Shown here one piece after another: positions 1-8,653 of a stretch of 64,000 nt of DNA. The DNA is from Yinghuangia soli (GTDB lineage Bacteria > Actinomycetota > Actinomycetes > Streptomycetales > Streptomycetaceae). Positions within the stretch are counted from its first letter, which is position 1. Each line of letters starts with the position of its first letter. Position numbers and translations under genes: made by a program. Under the pieces are notes generated by a model. The model saw only the letters and a list, made by a program, of their open reading frames with translations, was not told the origin of the DNA and searched no databases. The stretch lies in the NCBI RefSeq assembly GCF_021502675.1, contig NZ_JAKFHA010000006.1:120456-184455 (forward strand), read 5' to 3'.

Positions 1-1460
1 GCGTTGAACAGGACCGCGAGGGCGCGCAGCGAATCGGCCGCGGTGTACAGGATGGTCGCGAGGCGGGCCTGGCCCTCCGCGCTCTCGTCCTTGGCGACCT
101 TCCACGGCTCCTGCTCGGTGAGGTAGCCGTTGACCAGCTTCACGTAGCCGAAGATGTCCTCCAGGCCGCCCTGGAAGTCCAGCTGCTCGATCTTCGCATC
201 GGCCGACTTGACCGCCTCGGCGAGTGCGGTGTGCAGCACGGTCTCGGCATCGCCCGCGGCGGAGTCGGCCGGCAGCGTGCCGCCGAAGTACTTGCCGACC
301 ATGGCCGCGACGCGCGAGGCCAGGTTGCCGAAGTCGTTGGCCAGCTCCGACGTGTAGCGCGCGGTGAAGTCCTCCCACGAGAACGACCCGTCCTGGCCGA
401 ACGGGATCGCCCGCATGAAGTAGTAGCGGTACGCGTCGACGCCGAAGTGGTCGGTGAGCTGCTGCGGCGAGATGCCGGTCAGCTTCGACTTGCTCATCTT
501 CTCGCCGCCGACCAGCAGCCAGCCGTGCGCGAACACCTTGCCGGGCAGCGGCAGGCCCGCGGCCATCAGCATCGCGGGCCAGATGACCGCGTGGAAGCGC
601 AGGATGTCCTTGCCCACGAGGTGCACGTCGGCGGGGAAGGTCGCATCGAACTTCGCCTGGTCGGCGCCGTAGCCGACCGCGGTGGCGTAGTTGAGCAGCG
701 CGTCGACCCACACGTACAGCACGTGCGCCTCGTCCCAGGGCAGCTTGATGCCCCAGTCGAAGGTCGAGCGCGAGATGGAGAGGTCCTGCAGGCCCTGCTG
801 GACGAACTTCAGCACCTCGTTGCGCGCCGAGGCCGGCTGCACGAAGTCCGGGTTGGCCTCGTAGAACGCCAGCAGGCGCTCGGTGTACGCGGACATCCGG
901 AAGAAGTAGTTGTCCTCGGACAGCATCTCCACGGGGCGGCCGTGGATCGGGCAGAGCTTCTCGCCCTCGTACTCGCCGGTGCCGTCGATCAGGTCGCCGG
1001 GGAGCTTGAACTCCTCGCAGCCGACGCAGTACGGGCCCTCGTAGGAGCCCTTGTAGATCTCGCCCTTGTCGTACAGGTCCTGCACGAACTCTTGGACGCG
1101 GTGGGTGTGCCGGTCCTCGGTCGTGCGGATGAAGTCGTCGTTGGCGATCTCGAGGTGCTGCCACAGCGGCTTCCACGCCGACTCGACGAGGCGGTCGGCC
1201 CATTCCTGCGGGGTGACCCCGTTGGCCTGGGCCGTGCGCATGACCTTCTGGCCGTGCTCGTCGGTACCGGTCAGGTACCACACCTTCTCGCCGCGCTGGC
1301 GGTGCCAGCGGGTGAGTACGTCGCCTGCCACGGTCGTGTAGGCGTGGCCGAGGTGCGGGGCGTCGTTCACGTAATAGATGGGGGTCGAGACGTAGTACGC
1401 CTTGCCCTCGCCGTGTCCGCCCGGGGTCGTGGAGAGATCAGTGGATCCAGTGGCCGCCAT
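1..1460 (-). CDS. metG: Methionyl-tRNA synthetase (3' part outside window)
   Basis: Class I aminoacyl-tRNA synthetase that charges tRNA-Met with methionine in the cytoplasm. The frame runs from an ATG at 1460 off the left edge, so about 486 N-terminal residues are visible and the C-terminal part is missing. Seen: the ATP-binding HLGH motif (HIGH class) after TPIYYVND, the catalytic loop KMSKS within GEKMSKSKLT, and the connective-peptide zinc knuckle with CVGCEE and CPIHG cysteines. An AGGA stands 8 nt before the ATG, which supports this start. The first ~19 residues are a non-conserved extension before KAYYVSTPIYYV, so a slightly later start cannot be excluded. A small zinc-ribbon gene lies upstream on the same strand. 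Confidence 0.97.
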   Translation of the reverse strand, partial: MAATGSTDLSTTPGGHGEGKAYYVSTPIYYVNDAPHLGHAYTTVAGDVLTRWHRQRGEKVWYLTGTDEHGQKVMRTAQANGVTPQEWADRLVESAWKPLWQHLEIANDDFIRTTEDRHTHRVQEFVQDLYDKGEIYKGSYEGPYCVGCEEFKLPGDLIDGTGEYEGEKLCPIHGRPVEMLSEDNYFFRMSAYTERLLAFYEANPDFVQPASARNEVLKFVQQGLQDLSISRSTFDWGIKLPWDEAHVLYVWVDALLNYATAVGYGADQAKFDATFPADVHLVGKDILRFHAVIWPAMLMAAGLPLPGKVFAHGWLLVGGEKMSKSKLTGISPQQLTDHFGVDAYRYYFMRAIPFGQDGSFSWEDFTARYTSELANDFGNLASRVAAMVGKYFGGTLPADSAAGDAETVLHTALAEAVKSADAKIEQLDFQGGLEDIFGYVKLVNGYLTEQEPWKVAKDESAEGQARLATILYTAADSLRALAVLFN

Positions 1461-1539
1461 GCCGGAAATCCTACGGCCCGCCCGGGGTGGGTCGCCCCCG
1501 AGTATCGGCCCGGGCGGGCGCAGGGGCCGGCAGCCGAGG

Positions 1540-1848
1540 TCAGCGGCGGCTCAGCCGCTGGTACCAGTGGCGCGCCCGCGGCGCCGGCACGGCCGACGAC
1601 CGGGCGGGCGGAGCGGCGACCGAGGCGACGCGCCCGGCCGGGAGGATCCGCAGGCGGGTCCCGTCGCAGTGCTCGCAACGCGGGCGCGAGAACGGAGAGG
1701 GCACCCGGTGCCCGTCCGCGTAGTAGTGGCAGACCTGGGCGCCGTGCAGGTCGGTGACGTGGTGGATCTCGTACGCGGTCTCCCAGCCCTGGCCGCAGCT
1801 GAGACAGACGAAGGCATAGGCCTCGTGCACGATCGTCGAGGTGTTCAT
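1540..1848 (-). CDS. Small CxxC zinc-ribbon protein of unknown function (102 aa)
   Basis: A 102-aa soluble protein. Two CxxC pairs, CLSC near residue 15 and CEHC near residue 59, are spaced as in a zinc ribbon. The C-terminal third is Ala/Pro/Arg-rich and probably disordered. The start is fixed by a near-perfect Shine-Dalgarno, GAGGAGG, 5 nt before the ATG at 1848; the frame stays open upstream, but nothing there looks coding. It sits between rsmI and metG on the same strand. No enzyme motif is visible. By analogy with other actinobacterial zinc-ribbon proteins it may bind nucleic acid or protein, but that is inference only. Confidence 0.75.
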   Translation of the reverse strand: MNTSTIVHEAYAFVCLSCGQGWETAYEIHHVTDLHGAQVCHYYADGHRVPSPFSRPRCEHCDGTRLRILPAGRVASVAAPPARSSAVPAPRARHWYQRLSRR

Positions 1849-2108
1849 GGCGACCTCCTCGCGCGGGCCTGCCGCCGACGGTTCGGCGGCTCCCCAAAGG
1901 GCCCCGGCCTCCAGGAAATGCCCGGCGTGCGGCCTGCCGTATCGGCGGTTACCGGCTCTTGACGACCTCACGTACGGAGGTTGGAAGAGTTGGGACGGCC
2001 ATGGGCCGAACACTCCCATCGGGCTACCGCTCCGTTGCCCGCACTTGACGATCGCGGCACCCGCGCCCCACGTCTGCCGCAGCTCGGGGCGGGGCCGCGC
2101 CCGCGGCG

Positions 2109-2966
2109 TCAGGCCTTCTTCTTGGCGGCCACCACCGCGTCGAAGACGTCGCGCTTGGGCAGGCCGAGTTCGGCGGCGACCGCGGCGATGGCCTCCTTGC
2201 GGGGCTGCCCGGCGCCTTCGCGGCCGGCCACCAGGGCGGCCAGTTCGTCCGGGCCGATCTCGGCGGGATCCGCGGGGGGCGCCCCGGAGACGACCACGGT
2301 GATCTCGCCGCGCACGCCGTCCGCCGCCCAGCCGGCCAGCTCGGCGAGCGGCCCCCGCCGGACCTCCTCGTACGTCTTGGTCATCTCGCGGCACACGGCC
2401 GCGCGGCGGTCCGCGCCGAACGCCTCGGCCATCGCGGCCAGCGCCTCGGCGAGCCGGTGCGGGGCTTCGAAGAACACCATCGTGCGCGGCTCGGCAGCCA
2501 GTTCGCGCAGCCGTCCGGCCCGCTCCCCCGTCTTGCGCGGCAGGAACCCCTCGAAGCAGAACCGGTCCACCGGCAGGCCGGACAGCGCCAGTGCGGTCGG
2601 CACCGCGGACGGCCCCGGCACCGCGGTCACCCGCACCCCCTCGGCGACGGCCGCCTCGACCAGCCGGTAGCCCGGGTCGGAGACCGAGGGCATGCCCGCA
2701 TCGGTGACCAGCAGCACGCGCGAACCGTCCAGCAGCGCGCGCACCAGTTCAGGGGTGCGGCCGGCCTCGTTGCCCTCGAAATAGGAGACCACCCGGCCCG
2801 GCACCTCGACGCCGAGCGCGTTGGCCAGGCGGCGCAGCCGGCGGGTGTCCTCTGCGGCGACGACGTCGGCGGCGGCCAGCTCGGCGGACAGCCGCGGGGG
2901 CGCGTCGGCGACCTCGCCGATCGGAGTACCGGCAAGCACGAGGACACCACTGGGTTCATGTTCCAC
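2109..2966 (-). CDS. rsmI: 16S rRNA (cytidine1402-2'-O)-methyltransferase
   Basis: SAM-dependent methyltransferase that 2'-O-methylates C1402 in the decoding centre of 16S rRNA (family knowledge). The 285-aa length is normal. Seen: the N-terminal LAGTPIGEVADAP segment, AEDTRR, the SDAGMPSVSDPGY-type loop (TDAGMPSVSDPG) and VPGPSA, all hallmarks of the RsmI/TP-methylase fold. The start is GTG at 2966 with GGGAGGA 7 nt upstream. It is divergent from pmt with 58 bp between start codons, so both promoters lie in that gap. The rsmI/pmt/metG neighbourhood is common in actinomycetes. Confidence 0.95.
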   Translation of the reverse strand: MEHEPSGVLVLAGTPIGEVADAPPRLSAELAAADVVAAEDTRRLRRLANALGVEVPGRVVSYFEGNEAGRTPELVRALLDGSRVLLVTDAGMPSVSDPGYRLVEAAVAEGVRVTAVPGPSAVPTALALSGLPVDRFCFEGFLPRKTGERAGRLRELAAEPRTMVFFEAPHRLAEALAAMAEAFGADRRAAVCREMTKTYEEVRRGPLAELAGWAADGVRGEITVVVSGAPPADPAEIGPDELAALVAGREGAGQPRKEAIAAVAAELGLPKRDVFDAVVAAKKKA

Positions 2967-3012
2967 GCGCCTATCCTCCCCCGTCGTGGACCCCGCACGG
3001 TCCCGCGGTCAA

Positions 3013-3018
3013 TACGAT
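3013..3018 (+). promoter_or_regulatory. -10 element of a leaderless pmt promoter
   Basis: TACGAT fits the actinobacterial -10 consensus TAnnnT and is followed by exactly 6 nt and then the GTG start of pmt. Transcription would begin at the G of GTG. No Shine-Dalgarno precedes this GTG, consistent with a leaderless mRNA. No convincing -35 is visible. Confidence 0.5.
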
Positions 3019-3024
3019 GACCGC

Positions 3025-4773
3025 GTGACGAGCGACGTGGCGACCGACAGCCCCACCCGCAAGCGCCCACCGGACGAGGGCGAGAGCCAGGCGACTCCGC
3101 CGCCCGAGGCGGACGCCTGGTCGCGCACGCTCGCGCGGTTCTCCTTCCGTCCCCGGCCCCGCGTGTCGCTGCGCGAGCGGCTGGTGCCCGACTTCACCGA
3201 CTCGACGCCGTACACCGGCGGCGGTTGGCTGCCCTGCATCCTGGTCACGCTGGTGGCCGGCTTCCTGCGCTTCTTCCGGCTGGGGCAGCCGGACGCGGTG
3301 ATATTCGACGAGACGTACTACGCCAAGGACGGCTGGTCGCTCGTCAAGCTCGGCTACGAGGGCACCTGGCAGGACGTCGGCGACCTCAAGGCCAACGACG
3401 CGTTCGTGAACGGCGACTACAAGCCGTTCCTGAGCGAGTCGGGGTCGTACATCGTCCACCCGCCGATCGGGAAGTGGACGATCGGCCTGGGCGAATGGAT
3501 GTTCGGGGTCAACCCGTTCGGCTGGCGCTTCATGGTCGCGCTGCTCGGCACACTGTCGGTGCTGATGCTGTGCCGGATCGGCCGCCGCCTGTTCCGCTCC
3601 ACGCTGCTCGGCTGCATCGCGGGCCTGCTGCTCGCGCTGGACGGCCTGCACTTCGTGATGAGCCGCACCGCGCTGCTCGACCTCGTGCTGATGTTCTGGG
3701 TGCTGGCCGCCTTCGGAGCTCTGGTCGTCGACCGGGACGACACGCGCGCCACCGTCGCCCGGCGGCTGCGCGACGGGATCGACCCGCACCGGGCCTTGCG
3801 CATGGGCCTCGGGCTGCGGCCGTGGCGCATCGTCGCGGGCATCTGCATGGGCCTGGCGTGCGGCACCAAGTGGAGCGGCGTACCGGTCGTCCTGCTGTTC
3901 ATCGCCCTCACGCTCTTCTGGGACGCCGGGACGCGGCGGGCCGCGGGCGCGGCCGGCTGGCGCGTCTACACCGCGGTGCTGCGCCGCGACCTGCCGTTCG
4001 CGTTCCTGTCGATCGTGGTCGTCGCGCTCATCGTCTACGTGTGGTCGTGGTCCGGGTGGCTGCTGACCGACGGCGGCTACCACCGGCAATGGGCGGACGG
4101 CCGCGAGGGGCTGTCGCCGGACACGTTCAAGTTCGGCCCGATCAAGATCAGCGGACTGCCGCAGTTCGACATGACGTGGGTGCCCGAGGCGTTCCGCAGC
4201 CTGTGGCACTACCACGGCGAAATGTGGAAGTTCCACAACGGCCTGGACGACCCGCACGTCTACCAGTCGAACCCCTGGAGCTGGATGGTCCTGGGCCGCC
4301 CGGTCTCGTACTACTTCGAGAACAAGACGTACGGGCAGGACGGCTGCGACGTCGACAAGTGCGCGCAGGAAGTCCTCGGCATCGGCACCCCGTTCCTGTG
4401 GTGGGCGGGCGTCATCGCGTTCTTCTACCTGCTGTTCTGGTGGGCCGCGCGGCGCGACTGGCGGGCCGGCGCGATCCTGTGCGGGCTGGCCGCCGGACTC
4501 GGGCCCTGGATGTTCAAGCAGGACCGCACGATCTTCCTGTTCTACGCGGTGGTGTTCGTGCCCTTCATCGCGCTCGCGGTGGCCATGATGATCGGCGCCA
4601 TCCTCGGGCCACCGGGCTCCAGTGACCGGCGCCGGGCGTGGGGGGCGGCCGGGGCGGTCACGGTGGTCGTGCTCATCGCCTGGAACTTCCTGTACTTCTA
4701 TCCGATCTTCACCGGCACCACGATCCCGCTCAGTGACTGGCAGGACAGGATGTGGTGGACGACGTGGATCTGA
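3025..4773 (+). CDS. pmt: Dolichyl/polyprenyl-phosphate-mannose protein mannosyltransferase (GT39)
   Basis: Polytopic membrane enzyme that transfers mannose from polyprenyl-phosphate-mannose to Ser/Thr of proteins crossing the membrane. In Streptomyces the orthologous Pmt glycosylates secreted and lipoproteins and is needed for phage infection (family knowledge). The protein is 582 aa with about 10 hydrophobic segments after a charged ~70-residue N-terminus. The first extracytoplasmic loop carries the acidic pair D95-E96 (IFDETYYAKD), and the VHPPIGKW motif typical of PMTs follows. GTG at 3025 is chosen because a TAnnnT box lies 6 nt upstream and the conserved protein begins soon after. The last 22 bp overlap the TetR gene downstream. 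Confidence 0.94.
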   Translation: MTSDVATDSPTRKRPPDEGESQATPPPEADAWSRTLARFSFRPRPRVSLRERLVPDFTDSTPYTGGGWLPCILVTLVAGFLRFFRLGQPDAVIFDETYYAKDGWSLVKLGYEGTWQDVGDLKANDAFVNGDYKPFLSESGSYIVHPPIGKWTIGLGEWMFGVNPFGWRFMVALLGTLSVLMLCRIGRRLFRSTLLGCIAGLLLALDGLHFVMSRTALLDLVLMFWVLAAFGALVVDRDDTRATVARRLRDGIDPHRALRMGLGLRPWRIVAGICMGLACGTKWSGVPVVLLFIALTLFWDAGTRRAAGAAGWRVYTAVLRRDLPFAFLSIVVVALIVYVWSWSGWLLTDGGYHRQWADGREGLSPDTFKFGPIKISGLPQFDMTWVPEAFRSLWHYHGEMWKFHNGLDDPHVYQSNPWSWMVLGRPVSYYFENKTYGQDGCDVDKCAQEVLGIGTPFLWWAGVIAFFYLLFWWAARRDWRAGAILCGLAAGLGPWMFKQDRTIFLFYAVVFVPFIALAVAMMIGAILGPPGSSDRRRAWGAAGAVTVVVLIAWNFLYFYPIFTGTTIPLSDWQDRMWWTTWI

Positions 4774-5423
4774 CCCGGTCCAAGACGGGCCCGGCCGGGA
4801 CCCGGGAGGGCGACATCCGGCGCCGGGCCATCGAGGCGACCCGCGCGCTGGCCGCCGAGGGCGGCTACGACAGCGTGCAGATGCGCGACGTCGTGCGCAT
4901 GTCCGGGTTGTCGTCCGCGACGATCTACCGGCACTTCTCCTCGAAGGACCACCTGCTCGCCGCGACCCACCAGGACTGGATCGAGTCGCTGGAGCGCAGC
5001 CCCGCGGCCCGGCCGCGCGGCGCGGACGCGGCCGAGCGGGTCGGCGCCATCCTGGGCGACACCTGCAAGGCCATGGGCCGCAACCCGCGGCTCGCCGGGG
5101 CGCTCATCCACGCGCTCGGCTCGTCCGACCCGGGGGTGCGGGACTGCCACCGGGAGACCAACCGGATCATGCACGGCATGTTCCGCGAGGCGGTCGGCGA
5201 CGAGGTGGCGGACGCCGACGAGTTCATCCGGCTGATCGGGGTGGCCTGGGAAGGCGCGCTGTTCAGCTGGGCGTTCGGGCGCATGTCGATGGACGACGTG
5301 GAACGCACCGTGCGGCGCAGTGCGCAACTGCTGATCGCGGGGGCGGCGGCGGAGCGCCCGGAGTCGAAACCGGAGTCGAAACCGGGATCGGAGCCGGAGC
5401 CGGAGTCGAAGCCGGAGGAGTGA
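4752..5423 (+). CDS. TetR-family transcriptional regulator with repetitive C-terminal tail
   Basis: A 223-aa repressor-like protein. Residues ~20-65 form the TetR helix-turn-helix (GGYDSVQMRDVVRMSG followed by LSSATIYRHFSSKDHLL), similar in style to KstR-type regulators of lipid catabolism; the ligand cannot be read from sequence. The start is GTG at 4752 (GTG 4755 is an alternative). It overlaps the end of pmt by 22 bp, so translation is probably coupled, with AGGACAGGA just upstream. The last ~22 residues are a charged repeat of the ESKP type encoded by degenerate 12-bp DNA repeats, outside the conserved fold. It converges on the SGNH hydrolase gene. Confidence 0.88.
   Translation: MVDDVDLTRSKTGPAGTREGDIRRRAIEATRALAAEGGYDSVQMRDVVRMSGLSSATIYRHFSSKDHLLAATHQDWIESLERSPAARPRGADAAERVGAILGDTCKAMGRNPRLAGALIHALGSSDPGVRDCHRETNRIMHGMFREAVGDEVADADEFIRLIGVAWEGALFSWAFGRMSMDDVERTVRRSAQLLIAGAAAERPESKPESKPGSEPEPESKPEE
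5361..5417 (+). repeat. Degenerate 12-bp tandem repeat encoding the TetR tail
   Basis: Two perfect units GAGTCGAAACCG (5361-5372, 5373-5384), then GGATCGGAGCCG, a half unit GAGCCG and GAGTCGAAGCCG. The array lies inside the last codons of the TetR gene and encodes ESKP-like tetrapeptides. Confidence 0.85.
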
Positions 5424-5450
5424 CGCGCGGCTGGTGCGCCGCAGAGCCGA

Positions 5451-5494
5451 CGAAGCGGCGGCCGGTCCCCTGAGGGGACTCGGCCGCCGCTTCG
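5451..5494. terminator. Bidirectional terminator hairpin between convergent TetR and SGNH genes
   Basis: Near-perfect inverted repeat with arms CGAAGCGGCGGCCG and CGGCCGCCGCTTCG, continued by TCCCC/GGGGA around a small loop. It lies between two convergent stop codons (5423 and 5593). No long T-tract, as usual in very GC-rich actinomycetes. Confidence 0.8.
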
Positions 5495-5507
5495 CGTTTG
5501 CGTCCTC

Positions 5508-5579
5508 GGTTCGGTTCTTGGTTCGGTTCTTGGTTCCGATCCTGGTTCCGATCGCGGTTCCGTTCTCGGTTCCGTCCGC
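5508..5579. repeat. Six-unit degenerate 12-bp tandem repeat
   Basis: Six consecutive 12-bp units beginning GGTTC: two identical GGTTCGGTTCTT, then GGTTCCGATCCT, GGTTCCGATCGC, GGTTCCGTTCTC and GGTTCCGTCCGC. It lies just beyond the stop of the SGNH gene. The units resemble the reverse complement of the units in the TetR tail on the other side of the terminator. Confidence 0.9.
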
Positions 5580-5592
5580 GTCGTGCGGGTGC

Positions 5593-6459
5593 CTAGAGCG
5601 GCATGAGGTCCGGGCGCTTGGGCTCCAGGCCGTCGCCGGACGACTGGCCGCGGAGCCGGCGGCCGATCCACGGCACCAGGTGCTCCCGGGCCCACTGCAC
5701 GTGCTCGCGGCGCGCCGCGGCGGTGCTGAGCTGCTCGGCCTCCGGCGGCCATCCGGCCTCCGGGTCCTCGTCGGTGGGCAGCCCGAACGACCGTGCCGCG
5801 TTGAGCGCGACGCGCTCGTGCCCGCACGCGGACAGGTGCAGCCGGTCCTCGCTCCACGCGCGCCGGTCCTGCACGGCCTGCATGGCCCACAGGTCGACGA
5901 CCGTGCAGCCGTACCGGCCGGCGATCACCCGCAGGTGCTCGTTGTAGGTGGCGACCTTGCCGCGCACCAGCTTGAGCAGGCCCAGTTCGCGGGTGTCGAA
6001 GCCGGTGAAGACGAGCACGTGCGCGCCGGCCGCGGTCAGGTCGGCCACCGCCTGCTCGTACTCGGCGGCCAGCTTGTCCGGGTCGCCGCCGGGGCGCAGG
6101 ACGTCGTTGCCGCCCGCGCAGAAGCTCACCAGGTCGGGGTGCGCGGCGAGGGCGACCGGGAGCTGTTCCTCGATGATCTGGTGCAGCAGCTTGCCGCGGA
6201 CCGCGAGGTTCGCGTAGCGCAGCCCGGGACGGGCCTCCGCCAGGCGTACCGCGAAACGGTCGGCCCACCCGATGAGGCTGCCGTCCGGGCCGGGGTCGCC
6301 GACGCCTTCGGTGAAGCTGTCGCCGATCGCCAGGTAGGAGTCGACGGTGTCCAGGCCGCGGGGCGCGGGGAAGTGCGGCGCAGGCCGGGCCGCCGGGGTC
6401 GGGACAGGGGTGGTGAGAGGGGACAGGGGCGCGTCGAGGTGTTTTGCTTCGTCGGCCAT
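5593..6459 (-). CDS. SGNH/GDSL-type esterase/hydrolase
   Basis: Alpha/beta hydrolase of the SGNH superfamily, acting on an unknown ester. It has 288 aa. Block I is AIGDSFTEG with nucleophile Ser ~48, block III is GGND, and block V is DRLHLSACGH carrying the catalytic Asp/His. There is no signal peptide, so it is probably cytoplasmic. A Pro/Ala-rich ~35-residue leader precedes the fold. The start ATG at 6459 is the first that covers block I with margin. It is divergent from the SpoIIE-type phosphatase and convergent with TetR. Confidence 0.9.
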   Translation of the reverse strand: MADEAKHLDAPLSPLTTPVPTPAARPAPHFPAPRGLDTVDSYLAIGDSFTEGVGDPGPDGSLIGWADRFAVRLAEARPGLRYANLAVRGKLLHQIIEEQLPVALAAHPDLVSFCAGGNDVLRPGGDPDKLAAEYEQAVADLTAAGAHVLVFTGFDTRELGLLKLVRGKVATYNEHLRVIAGRYGCTVVDLWAMQAVQDRRAWSEDRLHLSACGHERVALNAARSFGLPTDEDPEAGWPPEAEQLSTAAARREHVQWAREHLVPWIGRRLRGQSSGDGLEPKRPDLMPL

Positions 6460-6548
6460 GTCACGCGATGTTGGCAGGTCGTGACCGGGCTACGCGACCG
6501 TAGTGAGCGGGCCGTCACGCGGGGTGCCGGGGCGGCTGCGGTGCGGTG

Positions 6549-6614
6549 CGGGAACAGGGCGGGAACAGGGCGGGAACAGAGCGGGAACGTAGCAGGACCG
6601 AAGCGGAACCGACC
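6549..6614. repeat. Degenerate 11-bp direct repeat (about six units)
   Basis: Consecutive 11-bp units starting GCGGGAACAGG, decaying to GCGGGAACGTA, GCAGGACCGAA and GCGGAACCGAC. They lie in the divergent region between the SGNH hydrolase (start 6459) and the phosphatase (start 6786). The 11-bp period is close to one DNA helical turn. Confidence 0.85.
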
Positions 6615-6785
6615 AAGATCGACAATGTGACCGGACGCGCACCAGGGTGGGTCAGACCAGGACAGGCCGGGGCTTTAACCTCGTACCACGGACGTCGGCG
6701 TATGGCCCTCGGGGACGCGGCCGGCGCCGGCCGCCCGCTGCACGTCCCTGAGCGCCTCTCCGCCGGCGCGTACGCCAGGATCTCC

Positions 6786-8549
6786 ATGAACCGCGACACG
6801 TCCCGCCCGTCGTCCGTCCCGCCGCGGCAGCTGCCCTGGCGAAGCTCCGCACCGCATCTGCGGACCGTCGGCGACGCCGGCGGCGGGGGTGTGCTGGACC
6901 TCGGCCTGCTGCCCGACGAGCTCATGCGGGAAGTGGTCCGCGGGCATCCGGAGGCCGCGTTCGTGGTCTCCGACCAGGACGGCGGCACGCTGGTGCACGC
7001 GAACGCGCGGGCCGCCGAACTGTTCGGGCTGCCCGCGGACCTGCTGCCCGGGCTCGTCGCGGACCGGTTCGCGACCCCGTACGACCGCAACGGCGAGCCC
7101 GTCGACCCGGCGGACTCGCCGCTCGGCATCGCGCTGCGGCAGCGCATCCCGGCCCGCGCGTCGCTGCGCTACGCCGATGCCCAGGACCGCGCGCTGTGGC
7201 TCGACATCACGTGCCGGCCCCTCGACACCACGGTCGACGGCCACAACCTGGTGGTCTGCTACGCCGACGACATCACCGCGGCCAAGGGCGCCGAGCGCGC
7301 GGCGGCCGCGGCCAACCGCGAACTGTCCGCGCAGCTGGCCGACATCACCCGGCTGCACGAGCTCACCGAGGCGCTGGGCACGCGCGGGACCGTGGAGGAA
7401 CTGCTCACCGAGGTCCTGCGGGCCGGCGGTCTGCTCACCGACGCCCGCATAGGCGTCGCGCGGCTCTACGACCCGGCGACCGGGACACTGCCGCTGGCCG
7501 CCACGATCGGCCTCGACGACGCCGCCCGCACCGCGCTGGCCGACTGGGGCGACACGCTGAACCACGGCGACACGCTCTACGGCGCGGACGGCTCGGCGGT
7601 CATCGAGGACATCGAGACCGACCCGCGCTGCACCCCGCAGTTCCGCGAGATCGCCCGCGCCATCGGCTTCCGCAGCGTCTACTGCGTGCGGCTGCCGACC
7701 GCGGACGGCGGCTGGCTGGGGAACCTGACCTGGGCCTTCCCGGACCTGAACCGGCCGACCCGGCGGCAGCGGCGGCTGACGTCCACGTACTGCCGCTTCG
7801 CGGGACAGCTGCTGGAGACGAACCAGCTCCACGAGCAGCAGCGCCGCATCGCCACCACACTGCAGCGCAGCCTGCTGCTCGAAGAGATCCCCGCGATCCC
7901 CGGGCTGGACATCGCCGCGCGCTTCTTCCCCGGCGCGTCCGGCATGGACACCGGCGGTGACTGGTACGACGTGATCCCGCTGCCGGACGGGCAGGTCGGC
8001 ATCGCCATCGGCGACGTCATGGGCAAGGGCGTCCAGGCCGCCACGGTGATGGGCCAACTGCGCACCGCGCTGCGGTCCTTCGCGCTGCTGTACGGCGACC
8101 GCCCCACCGAGGTCCTGCGGCACCTCAACGCGCTGACGCTCAACATGGGCCTGACCGACATGGCGACGGTCGTCTACCTGGTCCTCGACCCGCGCCACGG
8201 GCGGGCCCGGCTGGCCAACGCGGGGCACTGCCCGCCGCTCCTGGTGGACCGGAGCGGACCGCGGTACCTCGACGGGGGCCACCACGTCCCGATCGGCGTG
8301 GTGCCCGACTGGTCCGCCCCGGAAGGCGAATTCGCGCTGGACCCGGGGGCGTTCCTGCTGCTGTACACCGACGGGCTGGTCGAGCGCCGCGGCGTCTCGA
8401 TCCAGGCCGGTCTCGACCGGCTGCTGACGCTGGCCGTCGCCGCCCCGGCCGACCTGGACCACGCCTGCAACCACCTGGTGGACGCGTGCCTGCCGGACGG
8501 GAACGCCCAGGACGACGTCGCGCTGCTGACGGTCAAGCGCGCATTCTGA
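6786..8549 (+). CDS. PAS-GAF-PP2C (SpoIIE-type) serine phosphatase
   Basis: Predicted signalling phosphatase of the partner-switching type, which dephosphorylates anti-anti-sigma-like proteins in response to a ligand or redox cue. It has 587 aa from ATG 6786. Approximate order: PAS domain (residues 45-165, VVSDQDGGTLVHANARAAEL), GAF domain (185-345), SpoIIE PP2C domain (375-585) with metal-binding motifs MDTGGDWYDV, GDVMGKG, ANAGHCPP, YTDGLVE and NAQDDVALL. ATG 6786 has AGGA 5 nt upstream. An in-frame ATG at 6702 would add 28 residues but has a weaker RBS. No kinase/HATPase domain is fused, so a separate anti-sigma kinase partner is expected elsewhere. Confidence 0.9.
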   Translation: MNRDTSRPSSVPPRQLPWRSSAPHLRTVGDAGGGGVLDLGLLPDELMREVVRGHPEAAFVVSDQDGGTLVHANARAAELFGLPADLLPGLVADRFATPYDRNGEPVDPADSPLGIALRQRIPARASLRYADAQDRALWLDITCRPLDTTVDGHNLVVCYADDITAAKGAERAAAAANRELSAQLADITRLHELTEALGTRGTVEELLTEVLRAGGLLTDARIGVARLYDPATGTLPLAATIGLDDAARTALADWGDTLNHGDTLYGADGSAVIEDIETDPRCTPQFREIARAIGFRSVYCVRLPTADGGWLGNLTWAFPDLNRPTRRQRRLTSTYCRFAGQLLETNQLHEQQRRIATTLQRSLLLEEIPAIPGLDIAARFFPGASGMDTGGDWYDVIPLPDGQVGIAIGDVMGKGVQAATVMGQLRTALRSFALLYGDRPTEVLRHLNALTLNMGLTDMATVVYLVLDPRHGRARLANAGHCPPLLVDRSGPRYLDGGHHVPIGVVPDWSAPEGEFALDPGAFLLLYTDGLVERRGVSIQAGLDRLLTLAVAAPADLDHACNHLVDACLPDGNAQDDVALLTVKRAF

Positions 8550-8617
8550 CGCCGCGGCGCGGCCCCGCCTGCCCCGGGGCGCGCCGCACCCCGAAAACGC
8601 CGCACCCCGAGAACGCC

Positions 8618-8653
8618 GAAGGGCCCGTCCTCACGGACGGGCCCTTCGTTTTG
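8618..8653. terminator. Intrinsic terminator with GTTTTG tail
   Basis: Perfect 13-bp stem GAAGGGCCCGTCC / GGACGGGCCCTTC with a 4-nt loop, followed on the + strand by GTTTTG. It serves the phosphatase gene on + and also lies directly after the tRNA-Ala 3' end on -, so it is probably shared. Confidence 0.88.

Noticed and set aside
2971..4257. Long open frame antisense to pmt (428 codons)
   Set aside because: GC-bias shadow: no RBS, low-complexity His/Arg/Glu/Gln composition, and the + strand gene is clearly a conserved mannosyltransferase.
5361..5579. Short repeats considered as a CRISPR array
   Set aside because: Units are contiguous 12-mers without spacers, they code for protein tails, and no cas genes are present.
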